From: Comamonas sp. KCTC 72670 | GTDB lineage: Bacteria; Myxococcota; Myxococcia; Myxococcales; Myxococcaceae | Length of the DNA: 64,000 nucleotides | Reading direction: 5' to 3' | NCBI GenBank assembly: GCA_014656495.1 | Contig: BNCN01000003.1 | Location: 496,001-560,000, forward strand | Shown here: in pieces, positions 31,302 through 40,644 of the stretch | Layout: each line of letters starts with the position of its first letter | Numbering within the stretch: the first letter of the stretch is position 1 | Notes under the pieces: model-generated | Database searches by the model: none | Told to the model about the DNA's origin: nothing | The model's input: only the letters and a program-made list of their open reading frames with translations | Made by a program: the position numbers and the translations under genes

Positions 31302-32243
31302 CTAGGACTCCCGCGCCTCCGCGCGGCGGGCGAAATCACGCAAGATGTCCGCCGCCCCACGGGACAGCAGCTCGTCCGCCAGGGCTTCCCCCAGCGCATG
31401 GGCCTGCGCCACCGGCCCGCGGACCTCGCCCCGCACCACCCGTGTGCCATCCGGACGGCCCACGAGTCCGCGCAGGAACACCGTGTCTCCCGACACCGTG
31501 GCGTGCCCCGCCAGCGGCACCGTGCAGCCCCCCTCCAGCTTCGCGAGCAGCGCGCGCTCGGCGGTGACGGCGACGCGCGTCGTCGGGTGCTCCAGCGGCG
31601 CCAGCAGCTCCCGCACGCGCGCGTCGTCCGTGCGGCACTGGATGGCCAGCACGCCCTGCCCCACCGCGGGGAGGCTCACCTCGGGCGGCAGCACCTGGGT
31701 GATGACGTCCGCGAGTCCCAGCCGCTTGAGCCCCGCGTACGCCAGCAGCGCGCCCGCCAGCCCCTGCTCGCGCGTCTTCGCCAGCCGCGTCTGCACGTTG
31801 CCGCGGATGCTGACGATGTCCACGTCCGGCCGGCGCTCGCGCAGGATGCAGCTGCGGCGCAGCGACGAGGTGCCCACGCGCGCGCCCTGGGGAAGCGCGT
31901 CCAGCGTCATCCCGTCCATGCCGCAGAAGGCGTCGCGCGGGTCCTCGCGCTCCGGCACCGCGGCCAGCATCAACCCGTCAGGGAACACGGACGTCATGTC
32001 CTTGAGGCTGTGCACCGCGATGTCTGCGCGGCCGTCGAGCAGCGCCTGTTCAATCTCCTTCACGAACAGGCCCTTGCCGCCCACCGCGGACAGCGGCGCG
32101 GACAGGAAGCGGTCCCCCTCGGTGGACAGCTCCACCAGGGACACGTCGAGCCCGGGATGCCGGGCGGCCAGCAGCGCGCCCACGTGACGCGCCTGCCAGA
32201 GGGCCAGGGGACTCTGCCGGGTGGCGATACGCACGCGCGACAT
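31302..32243 (-). CDS. hemC: Hydroxymethylbilane synthase (porphobilinogen deaminase)
   Basis: This predicts 313 residues from the ATG at 32243, with GGAGG 6 nt upstream; a GTG one codon earlier is the alternative. It condenses four porphobilinogens to hydroxymethylbilane. Motifs: [49 protein letters not shown] and the dipyrromethane-cofactor cysteine in [11 protein letters not shown]. The start codon touches the hemA stop, so the two are translationally coupled. Confidence 0.96.
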   Translation of the reverse strand: MSRVRIATRQSPLALWQARHVGALLAARHPGLDVSLVELSTEGDRFLSAPLSAVGGKGLFVKEIEQALLDGRADIAVHSLKDMTSVFPDGLMLAAVPEREDPRDAFCGMDGMTLDALPQGARVGTSSLRRSCILRERRPDVDIVSIRGNVQTRLAKTREQGLAGALLAYAGLKRLGLADVITQVLPPEVSLPAVGQGVLAIQCRTDDARVRELLAPLEHPTTRVAVTAERALLAKLEGGCTVPLAGHATVSGDTVFLRGLVGRPDGTRVVRGEVRGPVAQAHALGEALADELLSRGAADILRDFARRAEARES

Positions 32244-33568
32244 CACTTGCCTCCCGTGGCGGCCTGGATGGGCGGGGCCAGGACGGAGGGCGCCGCGGCG
32301 GCGGCCCCCACCTCGTCCTCCAACAGGCCGAACAGCTCGGCGGCGGCACCGGCGAGCCGGTTTCCCTCCCCCTCGGGCCCCACGGCGCGCAGCCGCGCGG
32401 TGGGCTCATGCAGCAGCTTGTTGACGATGGCTCGGCCCATGGCCTCGATGCTCTTGCGTTGCTTGTCGTTGAGTCCGTCGCCCAGCGCGCCCAGCGTGCG
32501 CTCGACCTCGGTGCGGGCAATGGCCTCCGCGCGCTGCCGCAGCCGCGCCAGCACCGGCGTGCCCTCGCGCAGGGCGCGTTCCTTGACGAAGCGCGCCACT
32601 TCCTGCGCCACCAGCACACCCGCCTTCTGCGCCTCTTCCGCGCGCGCCGCGGCGTTGTCCGCGACGAACTTCTGGATGTCGTCCACGTCGTACGCGTGCA
32701 CCCAGTCCAGCGTGCCCACGGCCGGGTCGATGTCGCGCGGCACCGCCAGGTCCACCATGAACAAGGGCCGGCCCCGGCGCCCGCGGCCCAGCGCGCCCAC
32801 GTTGTCGCGCGTGAAGAGCGGCACCGGGGACGCGGTGCTGCACACCACCACGTCCGCCGCCGCCACCAGCGTGAACAGCTCGTCGATGGGCCTCGCCTGC
32901 CCGCCCACCTCCGCCGCCAGCGCCTCCGCGCGCGACAGGGTGCGGTTGGTGATGAACAGCTTCGAGGCGCCCGCCTGCTTCAGGTGCCGCGCCGCCAGCT
33001 CGCCCATCTCCCCCGCGCCCACCACCACCACCGTCTTGCCCGCGAGCCCGTCGAACACCTTGCTGGCCAGCTGCACCGCCGCCGCCGCCATGGACGTGGC
33101 CGCGCGGCCAATGGCCGTCTCCGTGCGCACGCGCTTGGCGCAGCTGAACGCGGCCGAGCAGGCGCGCATCAGCTCACCCCGCACCGCGCCCGCCCCCTGC
33201 CCGCGCTCGAAGGCGTCCTTCACCTGCCCCAGAATCTGGGCCTCGCCCAGCACCATGGAGTCCAGGCTGCACGCCACGCGGAACAGGTGCACCAGCGCCG
33301 CCTCGCCCTGGTGTTCGTAGAGGTGCTCCAACGCCTCCGCCCCGCCCAGCGACTCCAGCTCCGTCAACACGCGCTGCCGCGCCAGGTCCACGCTCGGCGC
33401 GCTCAGGTACACCTCCACGCGGTTGCACGTGGACACCCACAACGCCTCCATGGGGGCCTGCGCCAGCCGCTGGAGCACGTCCACCTGACGCGGCTCCGGC
33501 AGGGCCAGCCGCTCCCGGACGTCGAGGGGCGCCGTCCGGTGGGACAGGCCGATACAGATGAGCTCCAT
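32243..33568 (-). CDS. hemA: Glutamyl-tRNA reductase
   Basis: This predicts 441 residues from the ATG at 33568; a GTG two codons upstream overlaps the previous stop. It reduces Glu-tRNA to glutamate semialdehyde, the first step of the C5 heme pathway. Motifs: [16 protein letters not shown], the catalytic cysteine in [28 protein letters not shown], the NADPH-binding [17 protein letters not shown] and [15 protein letters not shown]. It lies between the ccsA-like gene and hemC with overlapping stops and starts. Confidence 0.96.
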   Translation of the reverse strand: MELICIGLSHRTAPLDVRERLALPEPRQVDVLQRLAQAPMEALWVSTCNRVEVYLSAPSVDLARQRVLTELESLGGAEALEHLYEHQGEAALVHLFRVACSLDSMVLGEAQILGQVKDAFERGQGAGAVRGELMRACSAAFSCAKRVRTETAIGRAATSMAAAAVQLASKVFDGLAGKTVVVVGAGEMGELAARHLKQAGASKLFITNRTLSRAEALAAEVGGQARPIDELFTLVAAADVVVCSTASPVPLFTRDNVGALGRGRRGRPLFMVDLAVPRDIDPAVGTLDWVHAYDVDDIQKFVADNAAARAEEAQKAGVLVAQEVARFVKERALREGTPVLARLRQRAEAIARTEVERTLGALGDGLNDKQRKSIEAMGRAIVNKLLHEPTARLRAVGPEGEGNRLAGAAAELFGLLEDEVGAAAAAPSVLAPPIQAATGGK

Positions 33569-33570
33569 AC

Positions 33571-34389
33571 TCACGGCATCCTCAGGGCCGCCGCCGACGG
33601 CGACGGCACGTCATACGAGGACAGGAAGGACACCATCACCAGGCAGAAGCCCGCCATGGTGAGGAAGGCCACGCGGCGGCCGCGCCACCCCGCGAAGGTG
33701 CGCGCCATCAGCAGCGCGGCGAAGACGGCCCAGGCCACCAGCGTGGCCGCCGTCTTTCCATCCACCGTCCACGGCCCCGGCGCGGTGCCCACGAAGAAGG
33801 CCCCGGTGGCCAGGGTGATGGACAGCGCCAGGAAGCCCCACACCACGAGGCGGCGGTTCAGCGTGTCCAGGAACTCCAGGGACGGCAGCCGGGAGAAGAG
33901 CAGCCCGAAGCGCTTGGCCCGCACCTGCCGCTCCATGAGCACGTACATGACGCCCACGCCCGCGGCCACGGCGAACGCGGCCAGCCCCAGCAGCGCCAGC
34001 GTGATGTGCAGCGGCAGCAGCGGCTGACGCACCCCGGGAGGCAGCGGCGCCTGCCCGCCCTGCAGCAGCAGCCCGGGCAGCAGCGCCGCCAGGGCCAGGG
34101 GCGTGAGGAACGCGCCAATGACGGGCCGGCGGTAGCGCACGTCCAGGAACAGGAAGATGGCCAGCAGCAGGAAGGCCAGCGCGGAGAAGCCCTGGGCCAG
34201 GCCCACGGGCCGGCCGCTCTGGACGCCGAGCAGCTCGAAGAGGGCCACGCCATGCAGCGCCAGCCCGCCGCCCACCAGCACGCGCCCGGCCGTGGCCAGC
34301 GCCTCGGATTGGCGGACCAGGTACGCGAGATAGACCACGGCGGCGATGCCGTACGCGTGGCAGGCGAGCGAAACGAGCGTGTGGCTCAT
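33571..34389 (-). CDS. CcsA/HemX-type cytochrome c assembly membrane protein
   Basis: This 272-residue protein has eight hydrophobic segments. It resembles the CcmC/CcsA/HemX group that handles heme for cytochrome c maturation or regulates HemA level. The WWD-like heme motif is not obvious, but the LHITLALLGLAAFAVAAGVG segment with its histidine and the histidines in the first helices (SLACHAYG; GGLALHGVAL) could bind heme. A hemX-like gene directly before hemA is a common arrangement. Start ATG at 34389; the stop overlaps the upstream GTG option of hemA. Confidence 0.82.
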   Translation of the reverse strand: MSHTLVSLACHAYGIAAVVYLAYLVRQSEALATAGRVLVGGGLALHGVALFELLGVQSGRPVGLAQGFSALAFLLLAIFLFLDVRYRRPVIGAFLTPLALAALLPGLLLQGGQAPLPPGVRQPLLPLHITLALLGLAAFAVAAGVGVMYVLMERQVRAKRFGLLFSRLPSLEFLDTLNRRLVVWGFLALSITLATGAFFVGTAPGPWTVDGKTAATLVAWAVFAALLMARTFAGWRGRRVAFLTMAGFCLVMVSFLSSYDVPSPSAAALRMP

Positions 34390-34423
34390 ACGGGCGGGCT
34401 CATAACCACGGGAGACGGGCGAA

Positions 34424-34804
34424 TCAGCCCATCTTGTTGAGGATGAAGGCGGCCAGGAGGTCGGCCTCGGAATCCGGCTTCTTCGCCGCGCCCTCGGGCC
34501 GGGGCGCGCTGGCCGCCACCTCCGCTACATACCCTGGAACGACCTCGTAGGCGTTGTCCCCCACCAGCACCGAGTCGGCCATCTGCTCGGCACCCAGCTG
34601 GGCAAGCTGCTCCTCGGTCTTCACCCGGGCCACCAGCCCCTGGGTGTCCTCACCCGACACGAGCTGGACGAAGTGCACCGCGGGCGTCATGGGGAAGGCC
34701 ACGCCGCCTTCCGCCATCACCACCAGCCGGCCGTCCCGCAGGTCCGCTTTGTCCGCCAGTGCCCATTCCTCGAGCTGGGCCTGGGGCAGGAAGAGCTTCG
34801 TCAC
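34424..34804 (-). CDS. Small conserved-type protein upstream of heme operon, unknown
   Basis: This predicts 126 residues from a GTG at 34804 with a GAGGGG site; a longer upstream frame runs into the thioredoxin promoter region. The protein starts TKLFLPQAQLEEWALADKA and is a soluble alpha/beta protein (RLVVMAEGGVAFPMTPAVHF) with an Ala/Pro-rich linker and a C-terminal helix ADLLAAFILNKMG. No known motif. Only 34 bp separate it from the ccsA-like gene, so it probably heads the heme operon. Confidence 0.7.
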   Translation of the reverse strand: MTKLFLPQAQLEEWALADKADLRDGRLVVMAEGGVAFPMTPAVHFVQLVSGEDTQGLVARVKTEEQLAQLGAEQMADSVLVGDNAYEVVPGYVAEVAASAPRPEGAAKKPDSEADLLAAFILNKMG

Positions 34805-34989
34805 GCCCCTCAGCTTACACCACCCATTCGCCCCGGGGTGGAAGGCGTGGGGGAAATGGTTGAAACGGGGGCCATTCATCCGCATCTGAGCCGCCAGATT
34901 GGCTGATGCCCGGCCGATCCTTGCAGGGCCACCCACCGCGTACTACAGGACGCGGCGGAGCTGCCCGGAGCGGGCACGAGGGAGACACC

Positions 34990-35322
34990 ATGGCAGGCGC
35001 TGACGTGACGAACATCGGAGATGGCGACTTCAAGCAGCAGGTCCTGGACTCCCAGGAGCCCGTGCTCGTGGACTTCTGGGCGACGTGGTGCGCGCCGTGC
35101 CGCGCCATCGCGCCCTCCATCGAGGCGCTGGCCTCGCAGTACAAGGGCCAGATGAAGTTCGCCAAGCTCAACATCGACGAGAACCAGGACACGCCGCAGG
35201 AGTACGGCATCCGCTCCATCCCCACCCTGCTCGTCTTCAAGGGCGGCAAGGTCGTGGAGCAGATCGTCGGCGCGGTCCCCAAGACGCGCATCGAGGACGC
35301 CGTCAAGAAGGCGCTGTCCTAG
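34990..35322 (+). CDS. trxA: Thioredoxin
   Basis: This 110-residue protein has the complete thioredoxin fold. The ATG is preceded by GGGAGA. The active site reads WATWCAPC with C34 and C37; the residue after the first cysteine is Ala rather than the usual Gly. The cis-proline loop RSIPTLLVFKGG and C-terminal helix are normal. It reduces cytoplasmic protein disulfides using thioredoxin reductase (not in window). Divergent from the 126-residue gene. Confidence 0.95.
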   Translation: MAGADVTNIGDGDFKQQVLDSQEPVLVDFWATWCAPCRAIAPSIEALASQYKGQMKFAKLNIDENQDTPQEYGIRSIPTLLVFKGGKVVEQIVGAVPKTRIEDAVKKALS

Positions 35323-35389
35323 TCCGCACGCCGCGGAGCCGAGCGCGCGGGTGAGCCCCAGCTCCCCGCGCCCCTCGCGCGGCACGGCC

Positions 35390-36169
35390 TCAACTCAGCA
35401 GGTCCACGCAGCGGCGCAGCACCTCCAGGCGCGAGTAGCGCTTGTCATTGCCCGGCACCACGTGCCACGGCGCGTCGGGCCGGTGCGTGCGGTCCAGCAT
35501 CTCCTGGATGGCCGCCTCGTACTGCTTCCACTTCGACCGGTTGCGCCAGTCCTCCGGCCCCAGCTTGTAGCGCTTGGCCGGGTCCTTCTCGCGGTCGCGA
35601 AAACGCTTGAGCTGCGTTTTTTTGTCGATGTGGATGAAGAACTTCACCATCCGCACACCGTCCGCGGTGAGCATGTGTTCAAAAGCGTTGATTTCATCGT
35701 ACGCGCGCCGCCACTCCGCGGGCTTGGCCAGCTTCTCCACCCGCTCCACGAGCACCCGCCCGTACCAGCTCCGGTCGAACATGCAGACCTCGCCCGCGCC
35801 CGGAATCTTTCGCCAGAACCGCCACAGGTAGTGATGCCGGCGCTCCTCCTCCGAGGGCGCGGAGATGGGCCACACCTTGTAACCACGTGGGTCCATCAAC
35901 GTCGTGAGCCTACGAATGGCGCCCCCCTTCCCCGACGCATCCCAGCCCTCGAAGACAACGACGGCCTTCCGCCCCGCCAGGTAGTTACGCGTCTGCAGCT
36001 CGAAGACACGATCCTGAAGCGTTTTGAGCGTCTTCTCATATTCCGCGTCTTCACCCGCCGAGACGGCCGGGTCGACCGCCGCGAGTGTCACAGCGCCGTG
36101 AGGACATACGGGAAACACGTATCCATTTGCAGTCTTGTCATCAATTTTCTGAGATCGTTTACGAGTCAA
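35390..36169 (-). CDS. ppk2: Polyphosphate kinase 2 family protein
   Basis: This predicts 259 residues from a TTG at 36169 with GGAGGG upstream. The single PPK2 domain has the Walker A-like VVFEGWDASGKGGAI, the lid DPRGYKVWPI, EERRHHYLWRFWRKIP, and the Walker B-like FDRSWYGRVLVERVE. PPK2 enzymes transfer phosphate between polyphosphate and nucleotides, usually favouring nucleotide phosphorylation; exact nucleotide preference is not readable. A preceding 45-residue lead includes YVFPVCPHG. Divergent from the AT-hook gene across a notably AT-richer spacer. Confidence 0.92.
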   Translation of the reverse strand: MTRKRSQKIDDKTANGYVFPVCPHGAVTLAAVDPAVSAGEDAEYEKTLKTLQDRVFELQTRNYLAGRKAVVVFEGWDASGKGGAIRRLTTLMDPRGYKVWPISAPSEEERRHHYLWRFWRKIPGAGEVCMFDRSWYGRVLVERVEKLAKPAEWRRAYDEINAFEHMLTADGVRMVKFFIHIDKKTQLKRFRDREKDPAKRYKLGPEDWRNRSKWKQYEAAIQEMLDRTHRPDAPWHVVPGNDKRYSRLEVLRRCVDLLS

Positions 36170-36190
36170 GACAGACCCTCCAAGGTTGTA

Positions 36191-36219
36191 TTGACAGCGA
36201 TGACTTCAACCGCCAAATA
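36191..36219 (+). promoter_or_regulatory. Candidate housekeeping promoter for the AT-hook gene
   Basis: TTGACA at 36191-36196 is a perfect -35 box; 17 bp downstream is CAAATA (36214-36219), a fair -10. The start codon is at 36269 with GGAG upstream. The surrounding 36170-36270 is much more AT-rich than the window average. No mapping data are available. Confidence 0.45.
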
Positions 36220-36268
36220 GGCACATAGCAGTGTCTGTGTTGGTTGACTGTTTTCACTTGGAGTATTC

Positions 36269-36604
36269 ATGGCACGTCCTCGCAAAGAATTGTCCACCGT
36301 CCCGCTGACGCCGGCCATGGTGAACTGGGCCGAGGCCCTGGGTGACGCCATTGGCCGCGGCATGCTGCGCGCGCTCAACGACGGGATGCCCCGGCTGGGC
36401 AGCCCGGCGCCCAGTTCCACCGCCCTCACCGCGGGCCGCCGCAGGGGCCGTCCGCCGAAGGTCATGGCGGGAGCCAGCCTGGTCTCGCTGGACCGCCGCT
36501 GTACGGTGGATGGCTGCAACCGTGAGCAACGCTCGAAGGGGCTCTGCTCCGCGCATTACCAGGCCGAGCGCCGCCGGCAGATTTCGGGCAGCAAGTCGGC
36601 CTGA
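36269..36604 (+). CDS. Small AT-hook and zinc-knuckle DNA-binding protein
   Basis: This 111-residue basic protein starts at an ATG behind TTGGAG. It begins MARPRKEL, has a predicted helix at about 15-38, then an AT-hook core GRRRGRPPK (residues 56-64), the kind that binds the minor groove of AT-rich DNA. The C terminus carries C78-x4-C83-x9-C93-x2-H96, a probable single zinc knuckle, in RCTVDGCNR and GLCSAHYQAERRRQ. HMGA-like AT-hooks are known in myxobacterial CarD; this is a separate, smaller protein. I infer an architectural or regulatory DNA-binding role. Confidence 0.85.
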   Translation: MARPRKELSTVPLTPAMVNWAEALGDAIGRGMLRALNDGMPRLGSPAPSSTALTAGRRRGRPPKVMAGASLVSLDRRCTVDGCNREQRSKGLCSAHYQAERRRQISGSKSA

Positions 36605-36660
36605 TTGAATGCCTTCTGGTCCATCGCCCACGGCCCTGGGCGAAGACCGGTGAGACATCG

Positions 36661-37341
36661 TCAGCCCTGCCAGGGGTCGGAAACGGAAGACGTCGCCTTG
36701 AGCAGCTCCCAGGCCGCCAGCACGTCGACCACGCGCTCCACCTCGTTGGGCAGGGAGCGAGCCCGCTGAGACTTGAGATAGTCCTCCGCGAAGGCCCTCA
36801 ACCGCATCCCCACGAAGAGCCGCGCCAGCGCCACCTCCGTCTGTCCGCTGAAGTCGAGGAAGCGCACGCCGAAGCCGCTGCGGCCCTCCGGCCCGTCTCC
36901 CCGCTCCTCCCGCACGATTTCCGCGCGCGCCAGCACCGGCGCGGCCCCCGGCTCCAGGGAGAAGCGAACGCCCAGCACCGTCCCCAGCGGCAGGTAGAAG
37001 GTGCTCTCCAGGAACGCGCCGCTGACGCTCACGTTGACGGACAGCAGGCTCGCCGCGAAGCGCCGCTCCCCCGCCTCGTCATCCACCCAGACCTCGAACC
37101 GCGTGGCGAGCTGGGCCCGGGGAAAGTGACGGTGCTCCGCCTCCCCCTGATTCATCTCGATGAGAGGTGAGAACGTGGGCCTTGGCGCGGCGCTCGCCGC
37201 CGTGGGCGCCGCCGCGACGGGGCGCGCCTCCTTCACCGGCGCTGGCGCCTGCTGCACGGGCGCTCGCGCGGGCGCGGGCGCTCGCACTGGCGCCTCCACG
37301 CGCGTTGTCCCCACTGCCTTCTGGCCACCCTTCCTCTGCAT
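36661..37341 (-). CDS. PilZ domain protein
   Basis: This 226-residue protein has an Ala/Pro-rich disordered lead (residues 15-60) followed by a PilZ domain: the RxxxR motif in HRHFPRAQL and the second c-di-GMP motif in SVNVSVSGAFLES, then beta strands (GVRFSLEPG; RSGFGVRFLDFS). A C-terminal helical tail of about 50 residues follows. It most likely binds cyclic di-GMP and is one of several PilZ proteins expected in myxobacteria. The diguanylate cyclase at 43.9 kb could supply the ligand, but no specific pairing can be claimed. Confidence 0.88.
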   Translation of the reverse strand: MQRKGGQKAVGTTRVEAPVRAPAPARAPVQQAPAPVKEARPVAAAPTAASAAPRPTFSPLIEMNQGEAEHRHFPRAQLATRFEVWVDDEAGERRFAASLLSVNVSVSGAFLESTFYLPLGTVLGVRFSLEPGAAPVLARAEIVREERGDGPEGRSGFGVRFLDFSGQTEVALARLFVGMRLRAFAEDYLKSQRARSLPNEVERVVDVLAAWELLKATSSVSDPWQG

Positions 37342-37469
37342 GACGCGTCCTCACCTGCCCGGGAGGGACTCGCCCTCCAGCTGCGTTGGTGGGGTGATTC
37401 ATACACCACCCCATGCCGCGCGCCGAGAAACGCTTGCGCCCGTCTTCGGAAGATAGATTCCGGGAATTC

Positions 37470-38621
37470 TCAGAACATGTGACGTCGCATGCTGATGTTC
37501 ACCAGCAAGCCGATGCAAAGCATGACCGAGAGCAGGGATGAGCCGCCGTAACTCATGAGCGGCAGGGTGATACCCGTCACCGGTAGCAAGCCAATCACCA
37601 TGCCGATGTTCTCGAACACCTGCCAGAAGAGCATCGCCACCACGCCCACGGCGACGAAGGCGCCGAACCTGTCTCGCGCGCTGAAGCCCACGCCCAGGCC
37701 GAAGATGAAGATGGCGCCGTAGAGCACCAGCAGGACGAGGCACATCACGAAGCCGTGCTCCTCCGCCCACACCGAGAAGATGAAGTCGGTGTGCTGCTCG
37801 GGCAGGAAGCGCAGCCCCGTCTGGGTCCCCTCGCGCCAACCCTTCCCGGAGACGCCGCCGCTGCCCACGGCGATTTTCGACTGGGCCGCGTGGTACCCGC
37901 TGCCGCGCAGGTCGGCCTCCGGGTCCAACCAGCCGGAGATGCGCTGGCTCTGGTGCTTCTTCAGGTGGTGCCGGACGATGGTGGGCCGCGGCTCCGGCAC
38001 GTCGCGGATGTAGTCGTTCCAGATGACGATGCCCGCGGCGAGCACGCCCGCCACCAGCGTGGCCACCAGGTACCAGCGCACCTTGCCGAAGAGGATGACG
38101 GTGAGCGAGGACAGGCCAATCATCAGCGCCGTGCCCAGGTCCGGCTGCACCAGCACCAGGGTGAAGGGCACGAGGACGACGAGCACCGGCTTCCACAGCC
38201 GCGTCAGGCTGTAGGACGGCTCATTGGGCTGGAAGTCGTCGTGGTAGACCTTGGCCAGCATCAACACGACGCCAATCTTCACGAACTCCGCGGGCTGCAT
38301 GCGGAACGGCCCGATGACGAACCAGCTCTCCGCGCCCTTCGCCGTGTGGCCGAAGAAGCGCAGCGCGATGAGCAGCACGATGTTGCCCACGTAGATGGGC
38401 ATCGCCATGCGCTGAATCCAGCGGTAGTCCACCAGGCACACCACCATCACCGCGACGATGCTGACGCCCAGGTAGAGCGACTGCGAGCCCCACACCGGCG
38501 AATGCGGCGGGCGCGACGCCGAGGCCAGGTTCCAGATGCCCAGGCCGCACACCGCCAGCACGGAGATGATGAGGCCCCAGGGGATGTGGGGCACCATCCG
38601 GCGCTCAATCCGCAGTTGCAC
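37470..38621 (-). CDS. rodA: Rod-shape peptidoglycan polymerase RodA
   Basis: This 383-residue SEDS-family protein has about ten transmembrane helices and polymerises lipid II glycan during elongation together with PBP2. Motifs: NLASASRPPHSPVW, GAESWFVIGPFRMQPAEFVK, LVLVQPDLGTALMI, FLPEQHTDFIFSVWAEEHGF and LPLMSYGGSSLLSVM. A GTG at 38621 is used, overlapping the mrdA stop by 17 bp; an internal ATG eight codons later is possible. Last gene of the mreC-mreD-mrdA-rodA operon. Confidence 0.95.
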   Translation of the reverse strand: MQLRIERRMVPHIPWGLIISVLAVCGLGIWNLASASRPPHSPVWGSQSLYLGVSIVAVMVVCLVDYRWIQRMAMPIYVGNIVLLIALRFFGHTAKGAESWFVIGPFRMQPAEFVKIGVVLMLAKVYHDDFQPNEPSYSLTRLWKPVLVVLVPFTLVLVQPDLGTALMIGLSSLTVILFGKVRWYLVATLVAGVLAAGIVIWNDYIRDVPEPRPTIVRHHLKKHQSQRISGWLDPEADLRGSGYHAAQSKIAVGSGGVSGKGWREGTQTGLRFLPEQHTDFIFSVWAEEHGFVMCLVLLVLYGAIFIFGLGVGFSARDRFGAFVAVGVVAMLFWQVFENIGMVIGLLPVTGITLPLMSYGGSSLLSVMLCIGLLVNISMRRHMF

Positions 38622-40644
38622 GCGCGCGTACCTCGTCGTCGCCCGGCAGCCGGGCCGGTGGCCGCACGCCCCGCGTCAGCGCCGCCTCTTCAGGGCCAGG
38701 CGCACGCGACACGGAGGACGGCGTGTAGGGTTGATTGGGACGCGGCGGCGGCGCCGTGGCGTCCAGCTTCTTCAAGTCGAAGTACTTCTGGAACACCGCC
38801 ATCGCCGTGGGCGCCGCGTCCGAGCCGCCGTGTCCGCCGTGCTCGTTGAGCACCACGATGGCGAGCTCCGGCTTGTCCGCGGGCGCGAAGCCGGCGAACC
38901 AGGCGTGGTCGCGCTCGAAGAAGCTCATCTGGTGCGTCTTGAGGCGGATGGCGCCCAGGCGGGCCACCTGCGCGGTGCCCGTCTTCGACGCGACGAGGAT
39001 GTCCTTGTCGCGCATGTGGTTCATCCGCGCGCGGTAGGCCGTGCCGCCCGGCTCGTGCGCCACCTTCACCAGGCCGTCGATGACCGCCTTGAGGTGCGGG
39101 GCCGGCAGGTCCACCTTGCGCACCACCTCCGGCATGAAGGACTCGATGGTCTGCCCGTCCAGGTCCTCCAGGCGGTTCACCATCTGCGGCTTGTAGAGCG
39201 TGCCGCCGTTGGCGATGGCCGCGTACACCAGCGCCAGTTGGAGCGGCGTGACGTTGTTGTCGCCCTGGCCAATGGAGCTGTTGAGCGCCATGCCCTTGGT
39301 GTAGCCGCCGGGGGAGGCCTTATCGTGGTACGCGCTGGTCGGCATGATGCCCGGGACCTCGGCCACCACGTTGACGCCGGTGGGGCTGCCCAGGCCCAGG
39401 GACTTGCCCATTTCACCAATGGGGTCCAGGCCAATGGTGTCCGCCACCTTGTAGAACCAGGTGTCACAGGACGACTTCATCGCGGTGAACCCGTCGACGT
39501 GGCCGTGGCCCGCGTCCTTGTGGCAGCGCCAGGTGCGCGCGCCCAGCCGGTAGCCACCCGGGCAGTTCACCACCGTCTCCGGGCGGAAGGCGCCGGACTT
39601 GAACGCCGCCAGCGCGGTGACGACCTTGAAGGTGGAGCCCGGGCTGTAGTGCTCGGCGGCCACGCGGTTGATCATCGGGTCCAGCGGGTCGCGCGACAGC
39701 AGCGCCATCTGCGCGGGCGTCACGCGGCCGGTGAGCAGGTTGGGGTCGAAGCCGGGCCGCGACACCAGCGCGCGGATGAAGCCGGTGTTCACATCGATGG
39801 CGACCACCGCGCCCGTCACGCCCGGGAAGGCCCGCTCCGCCTCCTCCTGCAGCCGCATGTCGATGGACAGCACCAGGTTGCTGCCCGGACGCGGCGGCAC
39901 CACGGCGTTGTCGCCCAGCTTGTCGTTCAGCTCTTCGATGGTCTGCCCGCGCGCGTTCACCACTTCCTTGCGCACGCCGTCCGTGCCGCGCAGGCGCTGC
40001 TCGAAATAGCGCTCCAGGCCGCGCCGGCCGATGTAATCCCCCAGCGCGTAGCGGGCGCCGTCGCCGTTGAGGCGCTCCAGCTCCTCCTGGGTGATTTCAT
40101 TCATGTAGCCCAGCACGTGCGACAGCACGTTGTTGGTGCGGTAGTGGCGGTGCGGAACGGGCGCCACCTCCACGCCGTCCAGGATGTCGCGCCGCGCGGC
40201 GATGCGGTCGTACTCGTCGCGGGACAGGTCCACGCGCACCGGCACCGGCTGGAAGGGCGCGTTGCGGCGCCCCGTGCGCACCATGTCCTCCACCTTCTTG
40301 CGCTGGTCGGGGTCCCACTGGAGCAGCTCCGCCAGCCGCGGAATCACCTGCTCGAAGCAGTCCGTGCAGAAGGCCGGGGTGACGAAGGCGTCGAACGACG
40401 GCCGGCTGTCCACCAGGATGGTGCCGCGCGCGTCCTTGATGACGCCGCGGTCGGCGCGCAGGCGAACCTCCTTGACGAAGTTGGCCACGCTCTTGGCGGC
40501 GTACTCCTCGCCTCGGGTGATTTGCAGCCGGTAGAGCTGGATGGAGATCAGGCCCAGGCCCAGCACCATGGCCAGGCCCAGCCACACGAAGCGCCGCTTG
40601 AGCTCGCGCCCCGGCGTCGTATTTCCCAGCGTGGGAGGCGTCAC
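38605..40644 (-). CDS. mrdA: Penicillin-binding protein 2 (elongation transpeptidase)
   Basis: This predicts 679 residues from a GTG at 40644 that overlaps the mreD stop as GTGA. One N-terminal transmembrane helix (WLGLAMVLGLGLISIQLY) anchors it. A pedestal domain follows, then the transpeptidase with active-site serine in SPGSTFKVV, an SSC motif in MKSSCDTWFY and KTGTAQ. It crosslinks peptidoglycan during rod elongation with RodA. A Pro-rich tail of about 50 residues follows. The length fits the family. Confidence 0.95.
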   Translation of the reverse strand: MTPPTLGNTTPGRELKRRFVWLGLAMVLGLGLISIQLYRLQITRGEEYAAKSVANFVKEVRLRADRGVIKDARGTILVDSRPSFDAFVTPAFCTDCFEQVIPRLAELLQWDPDQRKKVEDMVRTGRRNAPFQPVPVRVDLSRDEYDRIAARRDILDGVEVAPVPHRHYRTNNVLSHVLGYMNEITQEELERLNGDGARYALGDYIGRRGLERYFEQRLRGTDGVRKEVVNARGQTIEELNDKLGDNAVVPPRPGSNLVLSIDMRLQEEAERAFPGVTGAVVAIDVNTGFIRALVSRPGFDPNLLTGRVTPAQMALLSRDPLDPMINRVAAEHYSPGSTFKVVTALAAFKSGAFRPETVVNCPGGYRLGARTWRCHKDAGHGHVDGFTAMKSSCDTWFYKVADTIGLDPIGEMGKSLGLGSPTGVNVVAEVPGIMPTSAYHDKASPGGYTKGMALNSSIGQGDNNVTPLQLALVYAAIANGGTLYKPQMVNRLEDLDGQTIESFMPEVVRKVDLPAPHLKAVIDGLVKVAHEPGGTAYRARMNHMRDKDILVASKTGTAQVARLGAIRLKTHQMSFFERDHAWFAGFAPADKPELAIVVLNEHGGHGGSDAAPTAMAVFQKYFDLKKLDATAPPPRPNQPYTPSSVSRAPGPEEAALTRGVRPPARLPGDDEVRARATAD

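Noticed and set aside
34805..34936. Longer N terminus for the 126-residue protein
   Set aside because: The extra residues lack a ribosome site and run into the thioredoxin upstream region; the GTG at 34804 has a GAGGGG site.
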